Below, piece by piece: positions 21,656-33,978 of a stretch of 59,169 nt of DNA. The number at the start of each line of letters is the position of its first letter. Position 1 is the first letter of the stretch. Both the position numbers and the translations under genes were made by a program. The notes below the pieces were generated by a model. That model did not search any database, had not been told where the DNA came from, and saw nothing but the letters and a program-made list of their open reading frames with translations. The DNA comes from Dissophora ornata (taxonomy: Eukaryota > Mortierellomycota > Mortierellomycetes > Mortierellales > Mortierellaceae): the NCBI GenBank assembly GCA_025201705.1, contig MU616673.1:1-59169 (forward strand). The letters run 5' to 3'.

Positions 21656-24073
21656 TCATCGCCCAGTCGAATGGCTGAGTATGGTCTTGAAGTCTTTCCG
21701 TAGAAATTGGACACAATGTTCACGCGTCAACGTTGCGAAACGTTCAATCTCAATCTGAGGGTTGCTTGCCTGTTTACCTTTGATTTCAGTCTGCCGCTTG
21801 CGGCAGATGAAGTATTCACTGGTGACACAGCTGTATCCGTCTTGGTCCAATTTCCCTGACTTGAGCTCAAGGACGTAATTGCACCACTTGACGGTCTTGT
21901 CTTCTCGGATCCCGTCACCACCTCGGATTCAAGTCCAGTGCCAATGGTTACTTCCAGCGGTTGCATGAGTGCCCTCAGTTTAGTGCGCGCGACAGAGTTC
22001 CTGACTACAACCCAACCGTCGCGAGAGACGCTGGAGCGCGCTCGGATTGACGCTCCATTGCTACTCGATTTAGGCGCAATAAATCCTTCTAAAATCAAAT
22101 ACCTCTCCAATGAGCTCGCTTGCTCCTTTGTATTGAGGTTTAGGCGCAGAAATATGTCGTGACTCCCACTGTATCCCTCGAGCCAAACAACCATCAATCC
22201 TCGACGTCTTCTAGCCTGAATGGCCAAGGATACAATATCCACAGGTTTTCTAGAAAAACGTGTGCTCTTCTGCGCGAGGCAGTCCGCACAGACATGGCGC
22301 TCAGGAATGCGAGGGTCTTCAAAGGATGTGTAGCCATAACACCACAAATGCGACCAGTGTTCACACACATCGCATTGGACCTTGTCAATGTGCGACATGA
22401 ATATGAGCACCACAAAGACAAAAATGTTAATTTTCTAACGAACTGCCATTCACCAAATACTATTAAAATGCTTTTTACCTGTTTGGCTTACCATATCCCC
22501 GTCATCTTCTAAAGTGCCACAAACGCAAGAGTTAACACCTTCTGCATCGGCACCATCGGCAGCAGAGTATGCCTTGCTCTTTCGCTTCGATCTTGATTTC
22601 CTTGATTTCGTACTTGGTCTCTTTGTATGTTGAGATGAGCTACCGCTTTGAGATGAGCTAACCAAGACAAAGCTGCGTTCCTTCCACGTGGATTTCTGCC
22701 TGTCGATGTCGGCTGCTGAGTCGAATTCCACTGGGTTCCGCACGAGCTGCGCGGTTTCTTCCGCATCTGTTTTTGCTGACAAAATTGAAGTTTCGAGAGT
22801 CACACGCGCCACAGGATCTTCGATGGGCGAGTTGATCGGTCGTCTTGGATGATCTTCAGTACTGGTTTCGCAAGGACTAGGGGTTGTACGGATACGGTCA
22901 TCTTCCAGACCGTCGGGTAATTCTTCCAAAGTGTTTAGTACCTGCGTTTGAAGAGTTGATTCCTGTGCAGAGATGACATTTGCGTTACAGGTATTAATAG
23001 AATCGCAGAGCGTCTCAGCGTTCACATTCATATGCTAACGCTACGAAGTTTACCTGTCGACTATCGACTACGGCTGCATGCTGACTACGAATGCCTAGAT
23101 CATCACTGATACCATGTGGAAACTCTGGCATAGGACTCGAATCTGGTACCCAGATCTCAGAATCTCCTTCTTGCGGCTCGACTTCCAAGTTCCTGTCGAT
23201 CGCCTCGATTTGCATATCCATACTAAAGATAAATGAAATTCAAACTGCTCAAGATCTAAGTTCTTATAAATAACGATCATGCGTGTGCTAATGCCAGGCC
23301 CCTACGTATGGAATGGTGTTTTGAGCTTTCCAAAGGAGACAGCTGTAGATTCAGACTCGAGGCGGAGCTGGTTCTCGGGCTCATCTGATGCAGACATGAA
23401 GAACTGTGGCTCGTAATCCAATGGTGTAGCATCATCCCAGTAGTAGATCCTTGCAGTGATGAACTTGTTTGAAGGAAGTGACTACCAGCGATATTGGACA
23501 GGAAGTTTGCATGTGTATCCGACTGAGAAGTTTTTTTTTGCCATGAGTATGTTTTACCTGCAGTGCTTGCGTATAGAGAATTATACGCCGCATCATTAGC
23601 TCCACGCACTTCTTAACCTCCCCTACAGTCTTCGAAACAGGAACCTCTCCCAGCACAGCAATCTTTTGCCTCGAACTGGCTGTACGCCAGTCTTCCTCCC
23701 GTCCTGTCCCAAATCTTTCAGTCTCAATATGTTGGAGGAATGCATGTCCATCGTTGTAAGCTACATGAAACGTGTATTTTTCAACAAGCACCTGAGGCCT
23801 CCGTTCGTCTAGAAAGATTCCAAATTCCACGGTCTTGAGGTAGTTCTTCACCAGCGCATCGAAGATACCACCCTCTAACCAATTGACCAGCGAGTCTGCC
23901 TCCACAGAGTAGCCGCGCTTGACGATTTTGACCCGGACATCACCCTCTTTGCCATCCTCAAAATTCTCTTCAGGAAAGAAGTTGCGGAGGTAGGCGATGC
24001 AGCCGAAGGAAGTACGGAGCAATTTCTTGGTGATAGAGAGACTTTGTTGCTGGTTGAAAGTCGTAGTCGCCAT
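21656..24073 (-). CDS. HOP1: meiotic chromosome-axis protein, HORMA + PHD + winged helix (Hop1/HORMAD)
   Basis: Six proposed exons (23558-24073, 23306-23481, 23054-23222, 22492-23034, 21952-22380, 21656-21895) give 690 residues. Residues 1-230 are a HORMA domain: QQSLSITKKLLRTSFGCIAY at the start, the WLEGGIFDAL region, and YYWDDATPLDYEPQFF near its end. After a disordered linker comes a PHD finger split by an intron (CVCGTLEDDGDM joined to VQCDVCEHWSHLWC, then CADC), followed by a winged-helix-like stretch (LEGYSGSHDIFLRL, GWVVVRNSVARTKLRALM). This is the chromatin-binding layout of fungal Hop1. The last intron (21896-21951) is inferred because coding bias changes frame there. Hop1 assembles meiotic axes and directs recombination between homologues. 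Confidence 0.88.
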
Positions 24074-24454
24074 GGCCGACCTCGGTACCAACTAAATGTT
24101 ATTTATATTTTTGATAGCAAAAGTAAGGGCAACGCATTGCGGACGTTAAGGTAGCCCAAAGTGTCGCACAGTAGATCATGAGTAAACATTGGAATAAGAA
24201 AAGACGAACCTGCGAGAGGTGCTTGGGCATGGCTGGTGGCGAAATGAAGAATAGAGGGAGTAAAAAAGTCAATTATAAGAGAGATGCAAGGAGTAGAGAG
24301 AGCTTATTTCAGAATTTATATAGGGCAAAGAAAGACATTGCAAACGGAAAAGAGAAGAAAAAAAAACATAAAAAAAAAGTTCTTCCCAGTGGTTGCACCA
24401 TGCCAGCGGACCACGTTATGGTATATTCTTTATTACATCATTTATTCATGAGGT
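24074..24454. promoter_or_regulatory. HOP1 upstream region with A-rich tracts
   Basis: A 381-bp spacer on the minus strand between HOP1 and the BTB-TLDc gene. It has interrupted A runs at about 24355-24379 (T on the coding strand of HOP1). No gene was supported; the plus-strand frame here is Lys-rich because of the A runs. Confidence 0.45.
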
Positions 24455-26623
24455 CTAGCTTCCTGTGGCTGTGACCGATGAATTGGATGGCGACTGAACT
24501 AAAAAGACTTCGTATTCTTGAACTCTGAAATTAGACGACCCTGCCAGCGCAACTGACGAAGCTCCCGTGCCATTATAGGACGATGGCATAGTCGATGAAG
24601 ATTGGCAGCTCAAGTTGCAGTTCTATCCTCAACGTAGCCCGAGAGAATATGGAGTTAAATCACTGGGCAAGCAATTTCAGCTGGTGACGAAAACGACCCA
24701 TTATCAATTCTTACCGATGCCAAATAAAGGTCATGTCCAATTCCAAACGTCGGCCCAAAGCCCGCCTTGTTATATGCAGCCGCATTGCCATCTCCTATGA
24801 CATTGAACATGACATTCTCTCTTGATGGATGCTCTCGATTCTTCAGAGCAAACAGGAAATTGACTCGCGAACTCGAGTATACGCCAGACGGATGACTCGA
24901 CCAGGATGAACTGTTGTATCCACCAAAAATCACCCCTGTGTCTGTACGCACAACCGTCAATGTTGGGCCGCGCTGATCACAAGCCGCGTGGAAGTTGGCG
25001 GCGTCAAACCCATCACGACTCGCTCGGTATTGAAGAATGAGCCTTGGCTGAGGTAATTGCTGGCTCTGGATAGAATGCCGCTTCGGCTGCTGTTCAGATG
25101 GTGACATGGCATCACCACCCCCAGTTCGAGTTGGCCGGTTGGTAGTTGGCGATGAGACAGTAAATCCACGTGTGAGTAGGGGTGAAGGTAATGGCGTGTT
25201 CATGGTAGGTGGCGGGAATACTGGGGGAGAGATTGATGGCGTGCTGCTGGAAGGTATATCGCTTGAAGAATAGTAAGCAATGGGTAAAAGAGATCCTGTC
25301 GGGGATGAAGCCACGTATGGCGGGTTATTGTATGCATTGCTTCTCCTCCGCCACGCGCCATTGGAAGTGGATGGTACTGACTGCCATCCATGTACTGACG
25401 CTTGCAGCCACTCGAGGACGACTTCCTTGTTCTCTTTACTCATTATCGTCGAAAATGCCATCCGCCGTCGCAGCGAGGTCTGGTATGGGTCTGCCATAGA
25501 CGGCACAGAGTGGTATCGGTATACTTTGGCACACAGGTGAACAGGGAGTAGACCAGTGCCCTCTATGAGACGCAGAAAGTCAACGCTCGATATTCGCATG
25601 AACCGAATGGCCGACAAAACAGGTGCAATCTGTTTACGGAGATCCTCGTGTACTGAAGCTGACAGCTGAATCACATTGTGAGTCGGCGCTTGCTGAAAGA
25701 CAGACGCTGTTGGTTGGAATCCATCCTCGTCAAAATCGTGCTGCCGACCTACGTGGACATCTGTTCCGCGCAGAGGAACTTGCGCGTCACCAAACTCGTC
25801 ATCCGACCCATCGAAGCAATCGTCTTCGTCGTGGTTCTGGTTTCCAGCGCCATCGTCTGTCAATGTTTGGACAATGACGCATCCCGACCCCTTAGGAAAT
25901 TCCAGCAGTGGACATCGATCCCACTCTAATCCTTGCTGATAATACGCCCACCGCACCGCAATCTTCCAGATCTCGAGTTCGTTAAGGTCCAGTTGGTCCA
26001 ATGAGAGAATGTCCTTAAGGACATCCGCGTCCAACGTCAGGATAGCTTTTCCTCGTTTAAGATTATCAATATTATTCGCAATAAACTCAAGGCACTCTGT
26101 CTTGAGTTGGCACAGGTTGTGTTGTGAGGCCAAATGGACCATATCCAAGACATTTCCACGGCGAATTGTCGACAGGGCATGTCTTTCACATCCGTGGAGC
26201 AAATCCTCCAAGCACAGCTCATCTGCGGCCTTTATCAACTCCATTACCGTCTCGTCGTCGATCATCAGTCGGCCTCCGTAGATGTACTGTAGGATCCTCT
26301 CAAACACAGGCGGTGTGATATTCGGCTTGTGGATGATGCCTTGGTTGGCTTCCTTCCAGTCGCTGTTGAGTGCTCGGGCGAAGTAGGAACTCCTTGCCTG
26401 AAGGATAAGAGAGTGCGCGTACATGACCACCTGTTCCTCCCCTATATCGTTCATGCAAGTTTGTACTTGTTAGCAAATTAGGGGCAACCGCATTTTTCTT
26501 TCGTGCTGTGTTGCCAACCAAGTTATTATTACCAACAACTAGACGAACATCTGAGCCGATAGGGGAGTTGACCAGACGCAGGAAGTCATCACCGAGGATG
26601 TCTGGGTTGGAGTAGACTGGCAT
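24455..26623 (-). CDS. BTB/POZ protein with BACK-like region and C-terminal TLDc domain
   Basis: Three exons (26533-26623, 24715-26441, 24455-24622) give 661 residues. The first intron splits the BTB core: SDVRLVVG joins to EEQVVMYAHSLILQARS, followed by YFARALNSDWKEA and FERILQYIYGGRL. A BACK-like helical part follows (LLHGCERHALSTI, LCQLKTECLEFI). After an acidic insert and a Pro/Ser-rich linker, residues about 480-655 are a TLDc domain: LILQYRASRDGFDAANFHAA, GVIFGGYNSSSWSS, and in the last exon SSNFRVQEYEVFLVQ. BTB domains dimerise or bind Cul3; TLDc proteins are linked to oxidative-stress resistance and, in animals and yeast, to V-ATPase regulation. A Cul3 adaptor role is likely but not shown; the substrate is unknown. 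Confidence 0.9.
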
Positions 26624-27491
26624 TTGTGACGAATATCAAGGGAATCTATCAGGGCTGTTGGCAAGCGGTGTTCTCTGTGCCTCGCTGAATAACGCTTCAG
26701 TGATGCTGTGAAAGAAGGCGAGTCTTTTGCAGGTTCGTGTATGCAAGTCGAGAAGGCTGATAGAGGAAGCAAAGGTTGCAGTGGAAGGAATTGAAGTTGA
26801 ACGCAGCTGTGTTTCGGAGTCGATGCAGTAAAAAGATAAGACAAAGGACACCGCGGCAGAAACAGAGCTTCGCCTCGAGGGCCATTACTGCATGCCTCGA
26901 ACACTCACAGCATCTTGTCTCAGCTGACCCAGAGCAGTGGCTGGAATGTGGTTACTTTCTGGCACAAACGGCTGCATGGTCATTCCGGTCAGCGCTCTCC
27001 CTTTTCAAGGCGTCAGCTGATGCACATGGGTGCATGCGGGTGTGTCGCGTGAATTACACAAGCATTACGTGCTTGAGATGTGTCTTGGGAAGCAAAGTTG
27101 GGCTGATGAATGCATTCGCATGTGTTATTGGTTATTTCCAATGAGCATGAGATGATGACGCTTTCACCATGTCAATCTGGAGGAGTCTTTGGGGCTTCTA
27201 TTCGGAACCCGGTCTTCTTGTCCAGAGGAAACGTGCTCATACTGCTCTCTCTCGGTCCGTGCGCAACGACACAGCTTGGATTGAATGGTCAAAGGGCCAT
27301 GCAGCATTCCAGGCACCATTTCGGTGAATCCAAACCATGCAGATGAGGATGATCGCACGAATTCAGGGTATCTTGTCATCTAAAAATAAATGGATGCATG
27401 ATGATCATCATCCCTCTTTGCCACCATTTCGGAACGCGCCTCGAATTTCCTAGGGACACGTGATTTATTTCTTCGAACGCTGTATTTTGAT
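26624..27491. promoter_or_regulatory. 868-bp spacer: promoter of BTB-TLDc gene, 3' end of ankyrin-PH gene
   Basis: No coding exon or RNA gene was supported on either strand. The open frames are short, overlap each other and do not connect by splicing. Confidence 0.5.
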
Positions 27492-30400
27492 CTACCTGTC
27501 GCCATGCATCCAGTACGGTCTTTGTGGCCGATCTCGACAGCCCGCCATCAGTGCAGCGACCCATGACTGTGCCTCATCCTGTGAGTCAGCATAGAAATCT
27601 TGTACCCCGCTCTCATGTACTCGCAGCCGTAACCTAAATCCGTGTCGTACAGGGTAGAATGGCTCATCCTCTTGAGTTTCCAGCTCGCAGAATAAACCCT
27701 TGGGATTATCGCCACCATTCTCGGAATGCCACGGCCCTTGCTCTTTTTCGTATGTCTCCCGCGCTACCGCATTAAAGATCCCATGGTTCGTCTCTATCTG
27801 TCGCACGTTCTCCAAGTACAAGCATCTCAGCCTTTCCAAGCCGGATGTGGCCGATGTTTGCGGCGTTCGACAGTGCCAAAGTTTAGAACCTGCGATGCAG
27901 AACCATCCCTGCTTCCATGTGCGCTGCTCTGTCAAATAGAACAGCGATCCTTGGAACCTCGGTAGATCTTGCCAATGGAAATATTCCAGTCCCGTCTGGC
28001 ATTCAACCAAATTCTGGGGCTCCGTTGGGACATAGTTTTCGTCTTCATATATCGCCGCTTCGGGGTCCAACTCGGGTCCTGGGATAAAGCAAATTAAAGT
28101 TTTGATCCTTCCTATTATAGATTCGTCGCCAGTCAACATGTCATTGCCATTGGGATGGTCCTTGGGCAGATCCCTTGGGATTGGTGATGTGCTTCCAGGC
28201 GAGGCACAGCCAGAGCGGAAAAGGGTCGTCGCATGTGCGTAATCGCTCAGGTCAACCCAGTTGTTGGTGGTCTGGAACTCGACAGGAATGATTTGATTTT
28301 CGCAGGAAGACTGAATGGCGCTAAAAGCGATGTCACACCGGGCAATACAGAGCTCATCCTCAAATAGAATATGGCGCGAGAGGATCTGAAGAGGCGTCTC
28401 TGTCTGTTGTAGCACAGAAAGGCTTATCTGAGGAAGTTTGCTAGAGTGGGGCTGTGGTGAATTGATAAGTAAAGGATGGTTGTTGAATTTCTGTACACCC
28501 TGTGGTTGATACTGGGATGGAAACGATGTCTCGTTTGGATGCTGTAAACGTTGTGTTGAGGAAATGTTGTGAATAAGCCTGATTCGCTTCTTTAACTTGA
28601 AAAAAACATTCTCCTTCGTTGACGACGAGATTGACGATACGGAGGTAGTTGTTGATGACGGATCGATGCTCTGACGAGAGGCCGATCTCGAAGGGTTAAA
28701 GGAAGTTCCACTCGACTCCGATTCAGATCCAGAACGAGAACTAACTCCCGGCTGCCTTGAATGTACTTCCATCGCGGACGCAAGGGTAGTGCGTGATTCG
28801 CCACTGTCGGGTGTGCTTCGTACAGAATGTCGTCTGAAGAGTGGCGGCAGGAGAGGCCTCCTTTTGCGGTCGAAAGGCGTGTTGGTTTTGGATGGAATAT
28901 TCGGCGCATATTGAGATCCAAGAATGGCGTTCCCCAAGCGCCTCAAAGTTCCCTTGGAAGGAGATGGTATAGGGGATGTAGGTTGTGGTAGGGGCCGGGG
29001 CACCAGATAGGGAGCCTGCATGAGGTGCAGCGTCAGGGTGATCTTTAGATCGGGTGTCACAGGCCTGCATATTCCGAATGAAAAATCGGTGTTGGAGTCT
29101 AGACATCGTAAGCAAAACACAATACATCGTGATGAAAATGACTTACAAGCAAAACTCTTGGTTGAAGAGAATGTTGATATCTTCTAGCGGCACATACTCC
29201 GTATCGACCTTTTCGTGCCCAGTATCAACGCGGATAGATACCATTGTATTCTCCTCAGGGATGGGCAGTTTGAAGTCACATACACTCTTGACTAGACATT
29301 TGCAAACATTTGGTGAGATTTTGAAGAATCGGGCAATTGCAGGCTCAGGCATTTCTTACCCCTCATGTACAGTACTCCTGTGTTGGTGGTCGACGGCGAT
29401 GGGCAACTAGACAAAGTCTTGCGCAGAGACTGTGCGTCAATATCGGATGCACATTTCCAGGTGGTGTTCTTGAACGTGGCGAGCGGCGAATCCGAGTTCT
29501 TAATCGCGTTCAAAGTTGAATATCTTGTCGTGTCGCTGCCAAAACTCTCGAATGTCCTCGCCTGTTGTGCGATATGGCCCTGCACCTATTTTAGTGCAAC
29601 AAGCTATTAGGTCTCATGTCTGCAATAGTACTGTCCCCCTGTCAGCCATTTGACTTCCTTTCGTGCGTGCTCCTTGCTAGAAACCACAGCATATCCAAGA
29701 ATAAACAACTTTTTAGAACATACATCAGTAATGTCTCCTGTCAGGTTGACCTCTTTTTCACAGGGAGTCGAAGTCGTGGGAGTGGTCGTCTGCATGGCAC
29801 AGTGAATGTTTTCAATCTTGCTTGAAGTCTCATGGTGCTTAAAAAAAGGAGAAAGGAGTATAAGGAAGGCCTGAATACTCGTTTTTCTGCATATCACTGA
29901 CCGTCAAGCTATAACTTACCCATTCCACACTGGGTGACATTGGATCGAATCCTGCTGAGCGTTCTTGGTCGGAAGTTACTGCCATAGACATCACTTTTTC
30001 CATCGAAATATGACTTGTAGGTATCACGACCTTGACTTCCTTTCGCCTCTTCCAAAGGGCTTGCTGCGTAGCGGAAAGGTTGGGTTTCTTGTGGGTCAGT
30101 CTCCCTTTCCCGACAGGATGCTCACTTTCATTATTGCTAAGTGTGAGGCTTTCAGCCGCCATTTCATGCATACTGCCGCAGTATCCTCCAAGCAACGCCT
30201 TGTCGGGCGGAGTACCAACTGGCCTGTTCGAATGTGGCTGTGGGGACCGAGTCGATTTCCGAGCGAACAGCGTGCTAGCTAGTGGTGAGGTAATCCTGGG
30301 GAGACGAAGACCCACGTGGAGGGCGTCGAAACTACTGCTAGTGCGTGGATTTGGACCTGGAAATGTGAAACTGTTGATAGCAGCATTGAGCACTGGACTA

Positions 30401-32623
30401 GGTGGCTCTGAAAGTGAGCTGAAAGGGAATATGCCAGGTAGTGACAAAGATAGCGTTGGCGGCGGAGAGAGGGATGGAACAGCAACTTTGTCTTTCAGCG
30501 TAGAACTCAGACTCGATAACACTTTTCCAAACGGTGAGTCGGATCTGAGGTCAGACGATTTCGATGCGGAGCTCTTGAAATCCTCTGTATTGTTATCATT
30601 TCTCGAAATGGGACCAGACGGTAATCCTGCGCCCTTCGACAGTCTCGACAGCCATTGTGAAGTCTCATAACTGGATGACGACGAGACTCTTCGAGGCGGT
30701 GATGAAGTTTCGACCTGTGGCTCGCCTGCAGAAAATAAAGGTGCAGAGAATGATTTTTTCAGAGGCTCCGAGTCCTGGCTTAACCTCTCAACGTCCGATC
30801 GCTTGAAAGATTCACTCAGAAGAAGCCGAGGCGGAGGATTAGCTGATCGTTTGAGAGCTCGTCGCTCTGTCCAACAATGCTTAGCTGCTTTGTTTGAAGG
30901 AATCTCAGGCAACGGTCGGCCATATTTCGAAGCAGATGATTGCATTCCACCTGCATTGAGATCAAGTCTGCTGCTGTTGAATTGCTGGTAATGACCCATG
31001 GATCTGTAGATACTGGTGCACTGGGGTTGCGAAGGCGCCTCAGATCCCATCGGAATGTAGGGTGCCGTTGGAGAATCTATGTCTTCTTGGACAGGTTCTT
31101 CGTAATCCTCTAGAACGGGCGGACCATCGTCTAGATTTTCATTATCACTCATTGGATTTATGTGGCGGCGATATACGCGTACACTTTTGACTGTATCCCA
31201 CTGAACTGACTTTCCCCTAGAAGCTGGTTCAGGGTCCTCGGTCTCTGCAAGCGGTGGAACGAAAGCCTTGGATTTTTGTCGAAGGTGTAGTCTAGAGATG
31301 TAAGCCTGGTAGTCCTGGAACTCTGGTGGTGGCTCCTTACCATTCTCCAGTATCGGCAGTGGATATCGGTTTTTCAAAATCGAATAAATCGGTGGAACTG
31401 GGGGTCGTTTCAATGAAGTGCGGTCGTAGTTGACCAGATATTGATGAAGACCAACATCATTTCCAGAATCGAACTTGTCCGAAACATCGCTGCCGGACCG
31501 GCATGAAGAGTGCTGTTGCTGCTGCTCGATATCAAGCCTTTGTTCCAAAGAGCACGTCAAATCCTCATCATATTCGGGGTCTTCATCTCCGTCAAATACT
31601 GTGCCGTCAAAGCTCTGAGATTGACAACTTTGATACTCGGTGGCCTCCATTAAGTGCATGGATGTGAGATCGTTTGAATCACTGCCAGAGGTAGGCTGAC
31701 GAACCTGTAATCCATCCCTGATCTTCACTTCCGGCGAACAGTAACCCATTGAACCATTGGAGACCTTGTCTTGATTCGTAGACGAGAAACCCGGACATGC
31801 AGTGCCATTCTTATGGATCTGTAGCGGAGACACCTTAACTATTGAGGGAGCTGGGGCCATCGTCTCTGTTGTGGCTCCTTCAACTTCAGGTTTGTGAGAA
31901 ACTTCTGTCGCCTTCTGCTCATAAACGCTGGCCTTTTGTATCGAATGGCCGTTCGCATCGAACCACTCAGTTCTCACAGCGTGAAAGATATCGTACGCAT
32001 TCAGTCCACATCCGTTATTAATCAAAGGGTCGCCGCCGTGAGCAACCAGAAGGTCGAGCGTGGACGTCATGTTCAACAACGCAGCCAAATGGAGGACGTT
32101 GCTCTTGTTCCCAATGCAACTGCCATTGATCTCTGAAGGTGAAAATTCCTATACAAAATTGCCACAGGGGGATCGATTGTCAAAATATTGTATTACGCGA
32201 GCAAAGTCTCCCCACTTCGAGTTTTGCGCTCCCACAGTTATGTTATACCTCAACGAGCATCTCTATGACCTTTTCACGCTCCTCTGTATCAGAAGTCAGA
32301 CTTGTGTACTGCGACAACACGCTGAGCTGAAGGGCCGTAATGTCCATGAGCCTCGATAGGCGTCTCGAGTCTTCGAATTCAATCCCTAGTAACGCTGTAG
32401 CCATGCGTCTCATTGGACTTGGTATGCATTCCACGGATACTTGCAAGATCGGGAGCAAGTTTGTGGGGGTGCGGGTGGAGCTAGTCATATCGGTGACGAG
32501 AGCAGTATCTGCGGCAGCAGCGCGGGCTTCTCTGAACTGAGTTATCAGATTATCGATGAGCGTTATGTCTGGGCGCTGAATGAGTTCAGTCCACAGTTCT
32601 GCCGATTTGTAAGGGATATTCAT
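27492..32623 (-). CDS. large ankyrin-repeat and PH-domain protein, 1553 aa
   Basis: Six exons (32249-32623, 29920-32148, 29724-29837, 29360-29585, 29147-29291, 27492-29064) keep frame through phases 0, 0, 0, 1 and 2. Residues about 100-180 contain ankyrin-like repeats (NVLHLAALLNMTSTLDLLVA, HGGDPLINNGCGLNAYDIF). A disordered Ser/Pro-rich region of about 600 residues follows. Exons 4-6 encode a beta-rich module (VKSVCDFKLPIPEENTMVSI, PDLKITLTLHLMQAPYLVPR). A C-terminal PH domain spans about 1399-1541 (FQGSLFYLTEQRTWKQGWFC to QSWVAALMAGC). The layout suggests a membrane- or cortex-associated scaffold binding phosphoinositides. I do not recognise a named orthologue, and exon 3 is the least certain. 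The TMEM42-like gene follows upstream on the same strand. Confidence 0.78.
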
Positions 32624-32925
32624 TGCAATTAGCTGGAATGAAGGTAAAATGGCTGGAATGGTCGAAAGGACGCCGCCGGTAGAACGAAAAAGAATGAAAG
32701 GGAGAAGAGCTGGGGAGAAGGGACGACGAGTTGAATATGGAAGGGGAGGTTGTTCTAAAAGCTATGCAGTAGAGCGAGAGTGCAAGCAAGCCTTTGTCCA
32801 CGAGCGGTCGAGCACTGCATAGATCTGTATCACCGTGGTCCAGGGGTATATACGCGCTCTAATTTTATGGCATTTTAGTCTTTCAGTGTTTCTGATGCGT
32901 TCTTGTTTATTTTTAACCATTTTTT
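32624..32925. other. 302-bp spacer
   Basis: This spacer lies between the start of the ankyrin-PH gene and the stop of the TMEM42-like gene, both on the minus strand. It should contain the promoter of the former; no other feature was seen. Confidence 0.45.
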
Positions 32926-33717
32926 TTATTCCTTCTTTTGTTTAGGAGCATCATTGATCTCGTTTGAACTAACAAGGACACTTCCCAAGACAATCAAGCT
33001 CGCGCCAAACCACCACTGCATGGCTAACGGCTCGGAAAACAGCGCGTATCCAAGAACAGCCTGTATGATGTTGAAGAACAGATCAACATGTCAGCGCGCT
33101 ATGTTCGTATCATCTTTACAACGGGGACGCGCAGCAAGTTTTGCATTACCGTAAGGCAAAAGTTGGCCGCGCTGTTGATTACAGTCACCGTGGCCGAAGA
33201 TTTTGATCTGTTGAGGGCCTTCGTGAACAGGGTCCACATGGCAGCATTGCAGATAAAGATGAGAGCGAAGCATGCAGATCTCACTGCAACAACAACCTGT
33301 AGTTTTTGATGTCCATCCCCATCGAGAAGTGTAGATTATACGCGTTAATAACGGGCTGCAGAGCACAACCATTCTACAGGCGCTCCATGTCAGATGTCCT
33401 GATTAAACGAAGGTGTTGCGAGCAAGAGATACGAAAGTATGATGCCAAGACAGACTCCTTACAGGACTCGTTTCGCCCTCCTTGGCAATAAACAACGAGG
33501 TGCAATACGGCGTAGTTGGCGCAATGAACGTGTTGCAGGCGTATTGTAAAAAGTCAATCGTCCGGGCATCCAGTGTTAGCTTTGCAAAAACAGATGCCAA
33601 CGCAGCAAAAGTTCCTGCGAGGAGTGCAGTTGGAACCGCAGACGCTGAGCTGGATCCCGAGTCCGCACTGCGCTTTCTAGTAGCGGCAGTGGTTTTTCTG
33701 GGGCGGTAACCAGACAT
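32926..33717 (-). CDS. TMEM42-like membrane protein of the drug/metabolite transporter fold
   Basis: Three exons (33463-33717, 33150-33296, 32926-33060), all joined in phase 0, give 178 residues; human TMEM42 has about 160. The pattern matches that family: ALLAGTFAALASVFAKLTLD near the start, NAAMWTLFTKALNRSKSSAT in the middle, and a last helix pair LGYALFSEPLAMQWWFGAS and LIVLGSVLV. It is a four-helix, EamA-like half-transporter with a basic, Ser-rich N-terminus and a short Lys-rich C-terminal tail (PKQKKE) reminiscent of a dilysine ER-retrieval signal. TMEM42 has no established substrate. The acceptor of intron 1 was chosen because it restores a hydrophobic helix (VVVAVRSACFALIF). It shares a 261-bp divergent promoter with NUP54. 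Confidence 0.83.
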
Positions 33718-33978
33718 TGATGGTTTGGAAGAAATGGAATAGTGAGAACTTAAACGAAAGCCAGCGTGGTTTTTGATTTTTCAGACTCGATGTCGACGTC
33801 ATCGACATGGTCTGGTACAGGACAGAATCCAAGAGAAAATCGCTAGATCCAACAGATCATCGCCCAGCGATCCAGCCTTGTTCAACCTACTGATCAGGAC
33901 TCTCCAGTAAAAGCACGCTCAAAACATACTTCGACGACCGTTTTTTTCTTTCATTCACCTTACTACGCCATCACTATA
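33718..33978. promoter_or_regulatory. divergent promoter between TMEM42-like gene and NUP54
   Basis: A 261-bp spacer separates two genes transcribed in opposite directions, so both promoters must lie within it or overlap the genes. A T-rich block (about 33940-33955) precedes the NUP54 start. Confidence 0.5.

Noticed and set aside
24178..24474. 98-codon plus-strand Lys-rich frame
   Set aside because: It arises from A-rich DNA between HOP1 and the BTB-TLDc gene and even overlaps the last exon of the latter.
33300..33400. protein-like stretch NAYNLHFSMGMDIKNY in the first intron of the TMEM42-like gene
   Set aside because: It would need a 13-base intron or a frameshift to connect onward. The CTACAG acceptor after it gives a clean phase-0 join and a proper membrane helix.
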